Source of the DNA: Siphonodentalium dalli
Taxonomy: Eukaryota; Mollusca; Scaphopoda; Gadilida; Siphonodentaliidae
DNA length: 64,000 nucleotides
Direction: 5' to 3'
NCBI GenBank assembly: GCA_032622095.1
Contig: CP136061.1
Location: forward strand, 120,476,754-120,540,753
The notes beneath the pieces were generated by a model. It ran no database searches and was not told where the DNA came from. It saw only the letters and a list, made by a program, of their open reading frames with translations. Shown in pieces: positions 11,952 to 23,989 of this stretch (positions are counted from its first letter, which is position 1; the number at the start of each line of letters is the position of its first letter). The translations under genes were made by a program, and so were the position numbers.

Positions 11952-12036
11952 TTGTTAAGGACTCTGCTAACCCAATTTTCCCCAAATTTGATGGAGTCAA
12001 AATAAAGGTTTATGTTCACTTTTATTAGTAATCACA
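11952..12036. repeat. Inverted repeat partner of 18121-18207
   Basis: The run containing GCTAACCCAATTTTCCC and AAAGGTTTATGTTCACTTTT recurs in inverse orientation at 18121-18207. The inner edge of the second copy abuts a Helitron 3' terminus. The pair brackets about 6 kb of satellite and other repeats, but whether this marks one element is uncertain. Confidence 0.65.
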
Positions 12037-12136
12037 GTAACCATACCCATGAATGCAACATTTTAAGAGTATAATTCAGGGTGGAATATGATTGTTAAAA
12101 TACTAAATGTGAAATTTATAGAGGTTTTTAAAATCA

Positions 12137-12742
12137 ATTTTTTCGAACCCAAAATCAATAAACACAAAGTTCATATCAAAGAAAATAATATGGCAATGTG
12201 TACTGAACACTGTGAAGAATGATAAACAATAAAATAATATACATATTTATCAAGCATTCTTTGATAAAATTACTAAGAACCAATTGTTTACAAATAATTG
12301 AGTAACTTGCCCCACATCCCTTGTAGTGAGGTGACAGTTAAGTGTTAATATCTGTGGACAGTGGTGTGTTGTGAATCACTTGACAAAAGAATTGTGTAAT
12401 CCCCAATCTGGGGTTACCACATAGCCCAGAAACAAGGTCACCAATCAGCCTGGATCAGGATATAATATTCTAATGGGTCAGCACCTGCTGGTCATAATCC
12501 CAGCCGGCTCAGTGAACATTAACTTGACCCATCAAATTCAGTTCCCAAATAGCTTTTCTGAGCAATGAAAACTACCAATTGTAAACAACTACTTCCAAGC
12601 CAAAATTCTTAATAAAACTGAAGAAATGTGAGTATATCTTTATTGTTCATTATTCTTCACAGTGTTCAGTACACAACTACACATACCCATATCTTTTTCT
12701 TAGATATGATCTTTGTGTTTGTTGAATTTGGGTTCGAAAAAA
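12137..12742. repeat. Inverted repeat element, arms about 105 bp
   Basis: The left arm (12137-12238) and right arm (12640-12742) are complements sharing TTTTTTCGAACCCAAA and TGAACACTGTGAAGAAT, separated by about 400 bp. Terminal sequences TTTTCGAACCC face outward. No coding sequence or obvious target duplication was seen. Confidence 0.75.
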
Positions 12743-12774
12743 TAGATAGGGTGGTGGTACTAAATCTGATAAGA

Positions 12775-13500
12775 ATTGGTTTAGTTGCCGATTGCCACGA
12801 AACTTATACAAATTCATCCCCATGGTATAAGGTGTCTAATGGCGTGGCTTAAAGCTGTCAAAAGTGGCATCATTCGAGTCAGGGGTGCACTGAAAAGGAG
12901 AGGGGCACCAAAATTGATACACAATATTTTTAGCACCAATTTCAACCAAATTGATACACATTCTTATCTATGATATGAGGAATCTAATGGTGTGATTTTA
13001 AAGACGTCATATTAGTGCTGCTTTTGTGAGAGATGGGGGTGGGGTGGGCACTAAATTTGGCAAAAATTTGTTTAGTCGTGGATTAGCACCAAACTTACAA
13101 ATAATAATCTCCATGATATCAGGAATCTACGGTAATTGTGTGGTTTAAAGAAGTCAAAAGTGGGGCCATTCGAGTCAGGGGTGCCTAGAGGGTGAGAGGG
13201 ACACAAACATTGATAAACAATATGTTTAATATAGCGCCGATTTCCACCTGATTGATACATATTCTTCTCCGTGATACGAATAATCTAATCGTGTGGTTTA
13301 AATGCGCCAAATTGGTGCCTTTTGGGTGAGAGATATGCAAAGGTGGCCCTAAATTTGATACGAATTTGTATATTCGCCAATTTTCATAAATTTTATATAT
13401 ATTCATCTCTATAATGAGTCTAAGCTTGTGGTTTAATGATGTCAAAAGTGGCGCCGCTTGAGTCCGAAATAGGGACGGGAGGGTCACCAAACAAGACAGT
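12775..13500. repeat. Degenerate satellite, first block
   Basis: Units of roughly 150-160 bp repeat phrases such as CACCAAATTGATACACATTC, TCTCCATGATA, GGTTTAAAGATGTCAAAAGT and TTCGAGTCAGGGGTGC. The same satellite resumes at about 16425-17245, so other repeats have been inserted in it. Open frames here are by-products of the repeat. Confidence 0.75.
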
Positions 13501-13620
13501 CAATGACTGTAGGGTCGCTCACCAGACTGTAAAGACGGAGAAGACTGGGACTCTGAAGACTACAATAGTCAGTACGTTGTTATAACAAAATTAGTCTTTC
13601 AAAATTTAAATTTAAAATTA

Positions 13621-14021
13621 AAACAAGAGCTACGCTGGGCGTGCAAAATATGCCCTCTCTGGGGAAAATTGGCGGATGGAACCCAAATTCGAACTCGAGC
13701 TGTCTTTTCTCCTAATAAACCCACAAACCAAATTTGATTGAAATCGGTTCACTCTAACTAAAGTTATCATCCGGACAACAAATTTCAGGGATTTTCTAAG
13801 TCAAATTACGTCAAATAAGGGGCATAACTCCGGTGAAAATTGGCGGGCGGAACCCAAATTCGAACTTGAACTTACTTTTCGGCTAATAAACCCACATACC
13901 AAATTTGATTAAATTTGGTTCACTCTAACTAAAGTTATCATCCGGAAACCAGGTTAACGCACGCCCGGACGGACAGACCAATACTATAATACGGCCGTTT
14001 TTTCAAACGGGCGTATAAAAA
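13621..14021. repeat. Two-unit tandem repeat ending GGGCGTATAAAAA
   Basis: Two copies of a roughly 175-bp unit share AAAATTGGCGG, GGAACCCAAATTCGAACT, TAATAAACCCACA and AACTAAAGTTATCATCCGGA. They are followed by CGGACGGACAGACC and a hairpin around CGTTTTTTCAAACG. This layout (tandem core, short GGACGGAC run, terminal hairpin) is frequent in mollusc genomes and fits a non-autonomous rolling-circle or pearl-like element; the class is inference. Confidence 0.65.
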
Positions 14022-14164
14022 TAGTTTTATTTAAAAAAAAAAAAATATTGTGAATAAGTAAAACCTAAGTTTTTTTTAACCTCATTGAAAATTATCTATT
14101 TTTTGTTGTTAAATGAAGCAAGGAGTTAAATCTAAAAAATTAAATCTAAATTGTTTTATTTTTT

Positions 14165-14497
14165 TTTAAAGATATTGACCCTGGCTCCGCCCATGTTTGC
14201 CCAGTGATCCCATGTTAACAGATCTGAACCCCAGAAAACCAAGGACCCTCCATGCCAAATATAAGCTTAATGGTTCTTGACAAGAAGTTGTTTTAAGACT
14301 TAAGAGGAAAAGAGTTATGGCCCTGGCTTTGCAACTATTTGACTTGGTGACCTCATTTTAGTCATCTAGGCAACATCCACACCAAATATGAACCCATTCA
14401 GTCTTATGGGTCTGGAGAAGATGTTTAAACAATTTTTTATGGAAGGATGGATGATGGCCGATGAGCTCCACAGGAGATTATGCCTCAGGTGAGCTTA
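14165..14497. repeat. Dispersed repeat ending in CTCAGGTGAGCTTAAAA
   Basis: Typical phrases are CTGGCTCCGCCCA, GTTATGGCCCTGGC, CAAATCTGAACCCCAG-like text and a purine-rich GGAAGGATGGATGATGG run before the terminal CAGGTGAGC. Two further units follow at 15256-16412. It has no coding capacity. Confidence 0.75.
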
Positions 14498-14499
14498 AA

Positions 14500-15250
14500 A
14501 CTATAATCACGGGAACCGATATATTAGTACCAAACTTGAACTCACCAACTCAAATAGTTTGTCCTATGGAGGGGGTTAAAGTTTTTGGAGTGAGTGGCTA
14601 ATTCTTAAACTTATAAAGTTGTCTCTATTAGAAACAGTCTCAATCAACAAATGGTGGTCACACAAACTACAGAACCATTCATAGGGTAGAAATTAATTCA
14701 CTGAAAGGAAGTGTTAAAACTGTATAAACAACATATTTTCACTGACCCACCACTTAGTAGAGACCAAATGCTCCTGGGAATACATTTGACATTCAATTTC
14801 AAAAATAATTACCAAAACAAAACACTGGCTGGAGAGAGCTGTGTGTGCTTGACCAGATTGTCCATACAACTGTCAGATTTGACATGTGGATAATTATCAA
14901 CAGAGCAGACTGGTATTTTCACTGTAAGAGATCATATCCTAGCATATACACAGGGTGTAATGCGTTGTGACTGTGAAAGATATTTAAAACATGTGTTTGA
15001 TAACAGGGATGCTGGAAGCACCAATGACCTGTCAGATGGTGGTTTATTTTTTATTGCAATAAGGCATCAGACTGCTGTCAAATTTTGCCAAGAATATTTC
15101 TATCTGAAGAATATGGATGAGGGTGAGAGGGTTCTTTAATATTTGTGTCTTTAATAATTAACTTTAAAAACAAAAATATTATTGAAATAAATAAAAAAAA
15201 TATTCAATTTAAATTTTTTTTTTAATTGATCTGATTGATCAAGGAGTTCA
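14500..15250. other. Non-coding, possible exon debris
   Basis: Between about 14640 and 15140 the base composition is less AT-rich and broken frames read through phrases such as ADWYFHCKRSY, but stops interrupt every frame and no splice structure is evident. I cannot assign a family. 15150-15250 is poly-A/T-rich. Confidence 0.3.
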
Positions 15251-15255
15251 ATAAA

Positions 15256-16412
15256 AAAAAAGTGTTATGAGTTATGTCCCTGGCTCCACCCACATTTGAC
15301 CCAGTGACCTCATTTGAACAAATCTGAACCCATTCGACCCGATGGTACAAGAGAAGAAATCGTTTTAAGAAATACTATGGAGGAAAAGAGTTATGGCCCT
15401 GTCTTCGCAACTATTTGACCCAGTGACCCCATTTCAACAAATCTGAATCTCAGTCATGTAGGGACCCTCTATACCAAATCTAAGCTAAATAGGCCCAATG
15501 GTTTTTTCGAAGAAAGTGTTTTTTTAAGAGTTACATGAATGTCCCTGGCTCCGACCCTATTTAACCCAGTAACCCCATTTGAACAAATCTGAATCTCAGT
15601 CATGTAGGGACCCTCTATACCAAATCTAAGCTAAATAGGCCCAATGGTTTTGGAGAAGAAAGTGTTTTAAGAATTACCATGTAGGGAAAGAGTTATGGCC
15701 CTGGTTTCGCAACTATCTGACTTGGAGACCTCATTTTAACAAATCTGATTAACAGTTACCTAGGGAACATCCACAAACAATATGAACCCATTCGGTCCAA
15801 TGGAACTTTAGAAGAAGATGTTCAAAGAATTGTTGACGGACGGACGAGTAGTGATGACTATAGCTCCACCGGAGACTTCGTCTCAGGTGAGCTAAAAATC
15901 AAAGGTCAAAATGCAAAAATGTTATGTCCCTGGCTCTGCCCCTATTTGACCCAGTGACCCCATTTGAACAAATCTGAACCCCAGTCACCCAAGGTCTCTC
16001 TGTACCAAATATAAGCTAAATCGGCCAAATATTTTTTTAGAAGAAGTCATTGTAAGAATTACTAAGAGTTATGGCCCTGGTTTCTCAACTAATTGACCGG
16101 GTGACCTTATTTGAACAAATCTGAACACCAGTCACCCAAGGACCCTCCATACCAAATATTAGCTAAATCGGCCCAATGGTACTGAACAAGAATTACTATG
16201 GAGGAATAGAGTTATGGCCCTGGTTCGCAACTATTTGACCCAGTTACCTCATTTGAGTCACCTAGGGAACATCCACACCAAATATGAACCAATTCGGTCT
16301 TCCGGTTTCAGAGAAGAAGATGTTCAAAGAATTGTTGACGGATGGACGGACGGATGGACGAGGAGTGATGACTATAGCTCCACCGGAGACTTCGTCTCAG
16401 GTGAGCTAAAAC
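15256..16412. repeat. Two tandem copies of the GGTGAGCTAAAA repeat
   Basis: The first unit ends near 15895 and the second near 16411. Each ends with TTGTTGACGGACGGACG-like text, TATAGCTCCACCGGAGAC and CTCAGGTGAGCTAAAA. Internal sub-repeats share AGTTATGGCCCTGG and ACCAAATATGAACCCATTCG. A palindrome around TCCACCGGAGA sits close to the 3' end. The open frame at 16214-16471 comes from the repeat. Confidence 0.78.
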
Positions 16413-16424
16413 TGATAAAAATAT

Positions 16425-17245
16425 GTTTAGTGCCACTTACCATCAAACTCATACACGTTCTTCTCAAATGATACAATGAATCATATATTTGCGAATATCT
16501 GTCTGTGTTCTATATATCACTTTAAGGGTACAATCGAGATGGCACCAAGGCGGTCTAACAGGGGTAACTTTTTACCAGTAAGATAATGGTGCGGGTTAAA
16601 ATTTTCTAAAGTGACGTTGTTGGTGTCAGGAGAGTGGCTATTTTTAGCACAGATATCGACCAAATTGATATATTATTCTTCTCCATGATACGAGGAATAT
16701 AAAAGTGTGATTTAAAGATGCGAAATTGGTGCCGTTTGGGTGAGAGATTGGGGGGGGGTAATAACTATGATAAAAAAAGAATTTGTTTAGTTGCCGATTA
16801 CCACCAAACTTATATATAATCATCTCCATTATATAATGCATGCATGAGTCTAATAGACGTGGTTTAGATATGACAAAAGTGGCGCGGTTCAAGTCATGCA
16901 TGAGGGGAGTTGCACCAAAGTTGATACAAATATATTTAGCACTGAATCCACCAAATTCATGCACATTCTTCTCTAATGATATGATGAATTAAATCACATT
17001 TGGGGTTGTTTGGGTCATGGATGGCGAGAGGAGATTCACTAGCATTTATAAGATTGTTCAATTCGCCGATATCCAACAAAGTTATATATAGTCATCTCCC
17101 AGGCCATCTCCATTTCGTTCTAAGGAGTTTTTGGCATTCCAATTTCACAATCTCGACAAATGGTGACCGAATTATGTCACTTGAACAATTATATCTTCTC
17201 AACTGTCATATTTATATGGGGATGGAAATTAGGGCATTCCTATAA
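16425..17245. repeat. Degenerate satellite, second block
   Basis: This continues the 150-160 bp satellite of 12775-13500 (CACCAAATTGATA, TCTCCATGATACGAGGAAT, GTTTAGTTGCCGATTACCAC). Repeats at 13621-16412 separate the two blocks. Confidence 0.7.
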
Positions 17246-17249
17246 AGAT

Positions 17250-18090
17250 CTAGCAACACAAATACATAGAAAAAGGATTAAAAGTATATTTATATCAATC
17301 TATTTAAGAGATACCTATATTCATTCAAACTGAGGGACCTTGAATCGTCAGATGATTGCATATTAGAATGGCTCATGTATATATTATAACACGATTGAGT
17401 CTGTCACATTCAATATAGTTTCCACAAAAAAAGTTACAATTGCCAAGAGATATGGAAATGCAGAGCAGGCCTGTTCAAAAATAGTGGTCACAGTGTGCAG
17501 TCAAATATGGTTACTTCTGAGAAAAGGAAAACGCAGCACATGACTTTTCAGGATCCTCCAATATAAGGGTATATCTGCCCGATACAGAGGATTTCTTTCA
17601 TTTTTTGGAGCAGACTCATCGCCGAACATAAACAACTCAAAATATCGCTGTGTCGGGCACATGTAGCTGCTACATGTATACATGCATAACATCAATTCTT
17701 TTAAACTGAAAATGATTAGCCAGTATATAGCACAAGAACAGAGGAGCACCTGGACATATCTTTAAACATCTGTATCTTCATGAAGATATGGTAAACTAGA
17801 TTGATTGATTGATTGATTGAGTGATACAATCTCTATGTAAAACACAATTGTCGTCTTTCATTTTTTCGAACTAATGTGTTTATGATGTTAAATTTGTTCA
17901 TGTTTCATGCTATAACGTCTGAAGTATACGTAGTTGTAAATAAATACTTCTTTATTGGTGGGATGGATTAAACGCGATAAACAATACTACTTATATTCCA
18001 TGTGTAAGAATCATGGTTTGTGATGCCATTTGGATATACAATTTATTCTCTATTCCCACCAAATATCGACAGAGGGTTTCACATCACTTT
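17250..18090. other. Non-coding DNA with a TTGA microsatellite
   Basis: A TTGATTGATTGATTGATTGA run lies near 17800-17820, similar to the leading end of the short insertion at 44712. No exon, RNA gene or complete transposon was recognised in the rest. Confidence 0.4.
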
Positions 18091-18092
18091 AA

Positions 18093-18120
18093 CCTGGGCA
18101 ACGCCGGGTAACCCTGCTAG
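18093..18120 (+). mobile_element. Helitron 3' terminus
   Basis: A hairpin CCTGGGCAACGCCGGG is followed by TAACCCTG and a terminal CTAG, with T as the next base. A hairpin about 10 nt before CTRR and insertion next to T are the hallmarks of Helitron 3' ends, and GGGCAACGCCGGG is common in invertebrate Helitrons. I could not locate its 5' TC end. Confidence 0.75.
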
Positions 18121-18207
18121 TTACAAATAAAAGTGAACATAAACCTTTATTTTGGACTGCATTAAATTTCGGGAAAATTGGGTTAGCAAAGTCCTTAAAT
18201 ATGCAAA
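18121..18207. repeat. Inverted repeat partner of 11952-12036
   Basis: This is the complement of 11952-12036 with a few mismatches (AAGTGAACATAAACCTTTAT, GGGAAAATTGGGTTAGC). It starts directly after the Helitron CTAG terminus. Confidence 0.65.
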
Positions 18208-19809
18208 ATGACACCATATACACCAAGAAGTTATTTGAAACAAGCTATTTTATCAAATAGTATCCAAAATATGGAATAAAATAGCCTAGTTTGGTCTATT
18301 TGACCGATTTCTCGAATAAGGCGCATTTATACTACAGTCATTCAGGCAGTAAAGGGTCACTTTTTATGTTTGTGCTGCACCTGTCTGCATGCAAGTACAA
18401 ATGATAAAAATTTATATGTCATTTTGTTCATAAATCCTAGCTCTATCATACATCTTATGTGATGTTCACAAATTTTGCTCTTCCAGTTTAAAATAGGCGA
18501 GCAAAGATAGCACGAAATCCAGGCAATAAGGGGTCAATTCAGGCAGTAAAGGGTCACCATCGTTTCAGCTGTATATATCACAATTTATGGCTGTTTGTGT
18601 GTTATTAAACCATAAATAACATGTGCAAGATGTATTTATTCCAATTAAAAGTTTTGTATCAAACACAAACTTGTTTACTATACTCTCCATTTCAGCATCA
18701 CCAGAATGTAAACAAAACAATGTTCAAAACAATTACCAAGGCACAGACGATACACGTGTACATCATCGGGGAAACTAATTCTATGTTTTTGATGATGATA
18801 ATTAGCACTTATAGAATCACAAACAATAACTGATTTGTAGAAAAATTAGTTGCTGAGAAATACGTTTTTATTTATTTTTTATAGTGGAAATACAAACTGA
18901 AATTACCTGAAATTCATATAGTAATCACATTTGTTCCCAACATAATATGGCCCTACATGTATGTACAGTTAATAGCATTCACTCGCAAATCATATGTAGT
19001 AGTGTAATTGTGTGTGATTGAACGTTTTGTGTTCATAATACAAACATATACTAGTAGTAGTATAATCAAAGCAGAGGTGGCAGCAGTTGGGGTGGATGGT
19101 GGGCAGTCAGGATAGGGCAGCTCCATTCTTTCTATGGGATAAACAGGGGGTAAAGGCAACAAACTGATATTAAAACACTGGAAAGTGGAAATCTACCAGA
19201 ACAAAAGGTGGCAGAAAAGATCATTTGATCGTTTCGAGCATCTTGGGTGCTTGCATCCCAAATCCCAAGTGGATCAGTCATAAGATGCATTGTGGATTGT
19301 ACTGTCTTGAGTCGCCTCAAGTGACAAAGTTGTTGTTATTGCCTATAACTTATTTAATTACATATCTGTAACTCACATTTTTTTACTCATATTTAATTGT
19401 CAGTGAAATACCAAAGCTCAATATTTATTTTCGGACAGTACACAATTATATGTTTTGTAGTTTCTAAATTAATTAATGACACAAACACACACAAAACTGA
19501 CAACATATTCATTTGGCCTACATGTTTATATGACCATGAATAGCAAATGTAGTATACTCATTTCATTGCAATGCATGTGCAGCACTTACCAGTGCCAAAT
19601 CTGATTGACACATATACATGTAGGCTATCAAATTAAGATCATTGGTTTGTGAGCTAGTCCACTTATCGCTTTATTTGTGGATCACGATTCAAGCAATTTA
19701 GATTAAATTTGTATTCAACATAAACATCAAGAAAGAAGCAAAAACGACAAAACTGGGACTTGCAATTACTTTCCTTTTGCTCTGATCCAGAAAAACAAAG
19801 GTATATGTT

Positions 19810-19979
19810 ACGTCGCGAATGACATTGAGCGTTGGGTGTATCTCGCCACTGACATGAGTATACCCATTTCCACCAGGCACCCAACCCACCCTCAGTTGTG
19901 TGTTAATTTTAAATTTGCTCAGCCCTGTCCCAATATAATCGACCTGCCAGCTAGCACTGCATGAAATGCCTGGATTCAT
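19810..19979 (-). other. Unrecognised protein-like open frame
   Basis: The minus strand encodes a frame with non-repetitive, protein-like composition (VDYIGTGLSKFKINTQLRVG and then GNGYTHVSGEIHPTL). It ends in a possible donor GTAATT after LDQSKRK, and a possible acceptor precedes VDYIG. It lies inside the TA element at 18335-21953. I do not recognise a family; it may be an exon remnant or chance. Confidence 0.25.
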
Positions 19980-20387
19980 CCCGGTCAGAGGTTACTATCA
20001 CAGCAGTTACATATGGCACACTAACCGATTGTACACAGAATGCAATGTACTAATATATCAATTTATAACGGAACAATTGAAATTGCTAAATTATCATTTG
20101 GTGTTATATATTATTTTTATTTTGTGGTTTTCTCGGGGAGGATTATATGGCTTGGGCACTCCATTTGGTGGATGCACCTTAGCATATTCATATGGGCACC
20201 ATCCCTTGGGCGAGACCCAACATCCTGTATCCAGGTAATTATATTCACACCCTCCTTAAGGAGTAGTGACAGGTCTGGTGTTTGGGGTGACTCTCCCCCT
20301 CCCCAACATTGATAAAAATGTTCAAGCTAGAACCTGTGCAACACAACTTTTATAGTTAGAGCATATTACACCACAATTACCCGCATA

Positions 20388-21420
20388 GGTTGAAATTGTT
20401 CTCAATTATTTGCATGTATGCCCAACCAGTTATCATACCGGTATAGTGGGGAATAAATTGTTTTTAGACCAACTGGCAACAGCAGAATATTTTTTGTCAA
20501 AATTTTGGTCTGAAAGTGTCCATTATTTGGGAAATTTTCCAACCTTAGGTGGTGTGGGGTTCGACATTTCCAACAGTTGGAAAGTTTGAGACACCAGATG
20601 AACATTTTCAGACCAAGGGCAGGGCTTTGGGAGATTTGTCTGGTTCAATGGGAGGGGGGGGGGGGGGGGGGGGGGGTAATTGGAAATTCCAAGGTGGGCG
20701 TCACCAATGGAGACCCTCTGCTACGTCCCTGTCCCTCCCACACCCCTTGCAGGTGGGTTAATAATTTGGCTTGGACGGTTGAAGTCGGACCCCCCCCCCC
20801 CCCCCCCCCCCCACAAACAGCATGCAGGTCCCTCAAGAATTCCAATTGCTAGTATTTTTCAATCTTCTTCTTTACATTACAGCTCGCTGTCATTTACTGA
20901 CAATTATGAGCCGGTCCAGGTGCTACCACGGTCGACTAACTATATAGCCCTGTGGTGACTCCAGTAGCGTTCTTTAACGTGCACACACCGAGGCGTGTAC
21001 ACGGGTCAGCCATTAATGTCCGCACCCGATCGGACAGCGAACTGCACCACAACAACATACCTGGACAAATGTTGTAATGGGAGAAGTCGGCATTTTTGCA
21101 TTCGGATCTTTATTCAGTGATCTCGATTGAGACTTTTCAGCCTGACAAACTTGGTATCTGACAGAGTTCTGATTTGTGTCAGAATACCCCGACCAGGTTG
21201 CGATCCCCGGTCTGATAGCACGAGAGACCAGTAATCTGGCACACTGTTTGTTGGAAATGTTCCAACTGATAGCCATTCAATTTCCAATCTAATTATTTTA
21301 CTGCCCATTGGAAAATATTTGACTGTTGGTCTAAAAAAAAACATTCACTCTTCATTAAATTCAGGTTGGAAAATTAAACTATGAGAACAATTTCAACCTA
21401 TATTTTGTCTCAAATTGGCA
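20388..21420. repeat. TTGGAAATTTCC-rich repeat with G and C homopolymers
   Basis: Phrases GGTTGAAATTGTTCTCA, TTCCAACAGTTGGAAA and GGTTGGAAAATT recur here and again at about 34850-36600. A run of about 27 G lies near 20650-20676 and a run of about 22 C near 20791-20812; these generate meaningless poly-Gly and poly-Pro frames on both strands. The copies appear to be one family of non-autonomous element. Confidence 0.65.
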
Positions 21421-22677
21421 ATGAAGGCATGAAATGTTACTGTTTTATTATTTCCAACGTATATGCTAATCATCAGAATTCAATTGACATGTTTGTATTT
21501 AGTCCGTGATAGCATGTGCGACCGACTGTCAACAAAAGCATGTGACCCGCTATTGACAACGGAAGTAGGTCGAAACAAATTAAATGTTTACACAATAAGA
21601 CAAATTTTACTTTTGTGAGGGTTTGGGAGTTGAAAAATCAATAATTTGTTAATATTTTACAGTGCTTAGTTTGGGTGTATTTTATTCTGTTTTTTATTGG
21701 CAGCAGCCGATCTGCAACTTGACATATTTTGTTGACCTACTTTTCTCGGATGTGTTTCAACTGTCCGTCAGAAAAAATTAATTAAATCGGAAATTACCGT
21801 CAGAACTCGCCACAAATTGCACATGATCTCCAACACATATTCAACAGGAATCAACAGGAATTTGGGAGATCAAGTGCATCTGTGGCTTTTGCCAGGACGA
21901 TAAACAGCAACTGACCCGTTACTGCCTGTGACCCGTTACTACCTGAATGACTGTACTGCTAAAGGGCGTTTGGGTAATGGATCCGGGCCCACTCGCCCCA
22001 GGGCCCACTCGCCCCAGGCAGATTTTGGGGCGAGCTGGCCCACCTTTCCGGGGCGAGTTGGCCCGGGTATTACATTTGTATTAAAGTTGTAAATAAGTTA
22101 ATTTATATTGATATATTAATTTTTTAAGTTCATATTATGATATATTTCAGAGTTATGTCCATCAATTTCGACATTTATATTACTTTAGGCACGTTTGTTA
22201 GCAAAGTTAATAGCCAGTAGGCCTATATCACACAAGTTGGTCTGAACGACGAACCAGCGAATTCATAAAATAACAATGATGATCTGTTTTCACATTCTTG
22301 ATAATTAGAGTTTCTCTTATTCTCCGAGTTCATCTCACTATCTCTGGAGTTTGGGAAACCCTTAGCCGTTATTGTCCCTATTCTTATCCTATCAAAACAA
22401 TAAAAGCAGGTTGTTTACTACACAGTAACCAGCCGACTAATCACACCTCACACTTCAGAGGGTGAGATGGCTTCAGAACTTGTGATAGATAATCACTTTC
22501 ATATGCCGACCACATACAGTATATAAGCAGTGCGATTTTTCGTGGAAAGATTTGTTACAAATTAAAAAAAAAAATATTTTAATTCATTAAAAATTTTATT
22601 CAAATTTAAAAAATATATATTTTAATTCAAATTTTTAATTTTAATTTATTTATTCTTTGAAACTATTATCATTTCAG

Positions 22678-23236
22678 AATCATTCTTGGAGCCCCTTTCA
22701 GCACGAGATCGAGTCAACTTCTGTCCATCCATGCGTTTGTCCAGAAGGATGGAAAAAGGAAACAGTTCCCATTGGTGTTCGTCTTTATGTCAAGACGGAC
22801 ACGTTCCGACTACGTGAAGGTGTTCAAAGAAGTCATGACCAGATTAGACCATCCTGCAGTTACCAATGTGGTGCTCAACTTCGAAACAGCGCTGTGGCAG
22901 TCAATTCGCGAGGTTGTCCCAGGAGTGACCATCAAAGGTTGCTGTTTCCACTGGTCCCAGGCTGTTCTGAGGAAGGTGGGCGACGTCGGACTTCAGACAT
23001 CTTACCGAGCGGGAGGGCCGCTTAAAGACTTTGTTCGGCAGATAATCGCATTGCCGTTCCTGCCATCACAACATATCCGCGACACCTTCGATGCATTGAG
23101 CCAGAAAACCGACGAAGGGTCCAGTCTTCACAGCCTCTGCGACTATGTTCAACGGCAGTGGCTCGACTCGAGCACATTTTCGATCGAGGAATGGAGTATC
23201 TTTCGCATAACGTGCGGACAAATAATGATCTCGAAG
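22678..23236 (+). pseudogene. MULE transposase, first visible exon
   Basis: After an acceptor TTTCAG the frame reads LLSIHAFVQKDGKRKQFPLV, FVFMSRRTRSDY, VLNFETALWQSI, IKGCCFHWSQAVLRKV and ALPFLP, the core order of Mutator-like DDE transposases (family MULE, Pfam-type). The usual catalytic Asp of the DFE motif is Asn here (LNFET). Near 23205 one base appears lost: the frame reads WSIFR and then must shift to give VRTNNDLE, the conserved TNNxxEG block. The exon ends GAAG before GTGTGT. Upstream exons with the first catalytic Asp and a DNA-binding domain were not found, so this copy is likely inactive. Confidence 0.88.
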
Positions 23237-23474
23237 GTGTGTATATTTAATTCAACATGTATATTTAATGATATTCAACAACATTCAGTGACAAACATTA
23301 AATTCAACAATCTATAATTATAATAATTAACTAATTTGATTAATTAATTAATCGCGTAATTCAGAGATAATAATAATATTAATAATTCGATTAACTAATT
23401 CCAATATTATATAACAGATTTCAAAATGAATTTATTAGTCATTTGTTTATTAACTCATTTGTTTTTTTCTTCAG

Positions 23475-23752
23475 GCTGGCATCGAAGACTAAATGTCCAT
23501 GGGAGTGATGTGACATTCTACAAGCTGGTGCCGCTATTGATGCGGGAGGCATCAATTGTACAGTTAAACGTCTTAGCTGTCGACCTGGAAACCGACAGCC
23601 GGACGGCGTACACCCAGAAGGCAAAACAGATCTGTGACCTATGGGATTCCTACACAGCAGATCCACAAGAACTGATGACAGGTGCATTCCTGAAGAAATG
23701 TGCTAGATTATATCTTAAGAGCAAAGCATCGAGAGGAGCGGCGGCCAACTGA
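23475..23752 (+). pseudogene. MULE transposase, second visible exon
   Basis: After the acceptor TTCTTCAG the frame opens with GC TGG CAT, which with the preceding G gives GWHRRLN and completes the TNNDLEGWHRRLN motif across the 238-bp intron. About 90 residues follow to a stop at 23750-23752, ending KSKASRGAAAN. Splicing inside the motif confirms that the intron is real. It forms one gene with 22678-23236. Confidence 0.87.
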
Positions 23753-23989
23753 TTGTGGAGAATAATTCATCATTCATATGCACTGATCATATTCATTCCG
23801 TTATATTAGTCGTCGTATTTTTTACATATTCATTCACGTTCATGTTATTATGTATATATGTTCTTATGTTATTATTGTTATCATCTGAATAAATAATTAT
23901 CACTACTACCCAACTATCCAATCTATCTCCTGACAACCCTTAGAGAGAGACAGAGGGAGGGAGAGAGTGAGAGAGAAAGCAAGCAAAAA

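Larger units (their letters stand above)
18335..21953. mobile_element. TA-flanked 3.6-kb element with terminal iterons
   Basis: Ends are CAGTCATTCAGGCAGTAAAG and its near-complement, each next to TA (18333-18334 and 21954-21955). The word GGCAGTAAAGGGTCAC and variants recur inside each end (about 18510-18560; 21908-21935), resembling clustered transposase binding sites. No transposase was recognised; the interior holds homopolymer tracts, a TTGGAAATTTCC-rich repeat and an unexplained minus-strand frame at 19810-19979. A TA target and CAGT terminus suggest the Tc1-mariner/pogo group. Confidence 0.7.

Noticed and set aside
20549-20958. Overlapping frames with long Gly or Pro runs on both strands
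   Set aside because: They result from the G and C homopolymers near 20650 and 20790; there is no domain, and frames on both strands are equally open.
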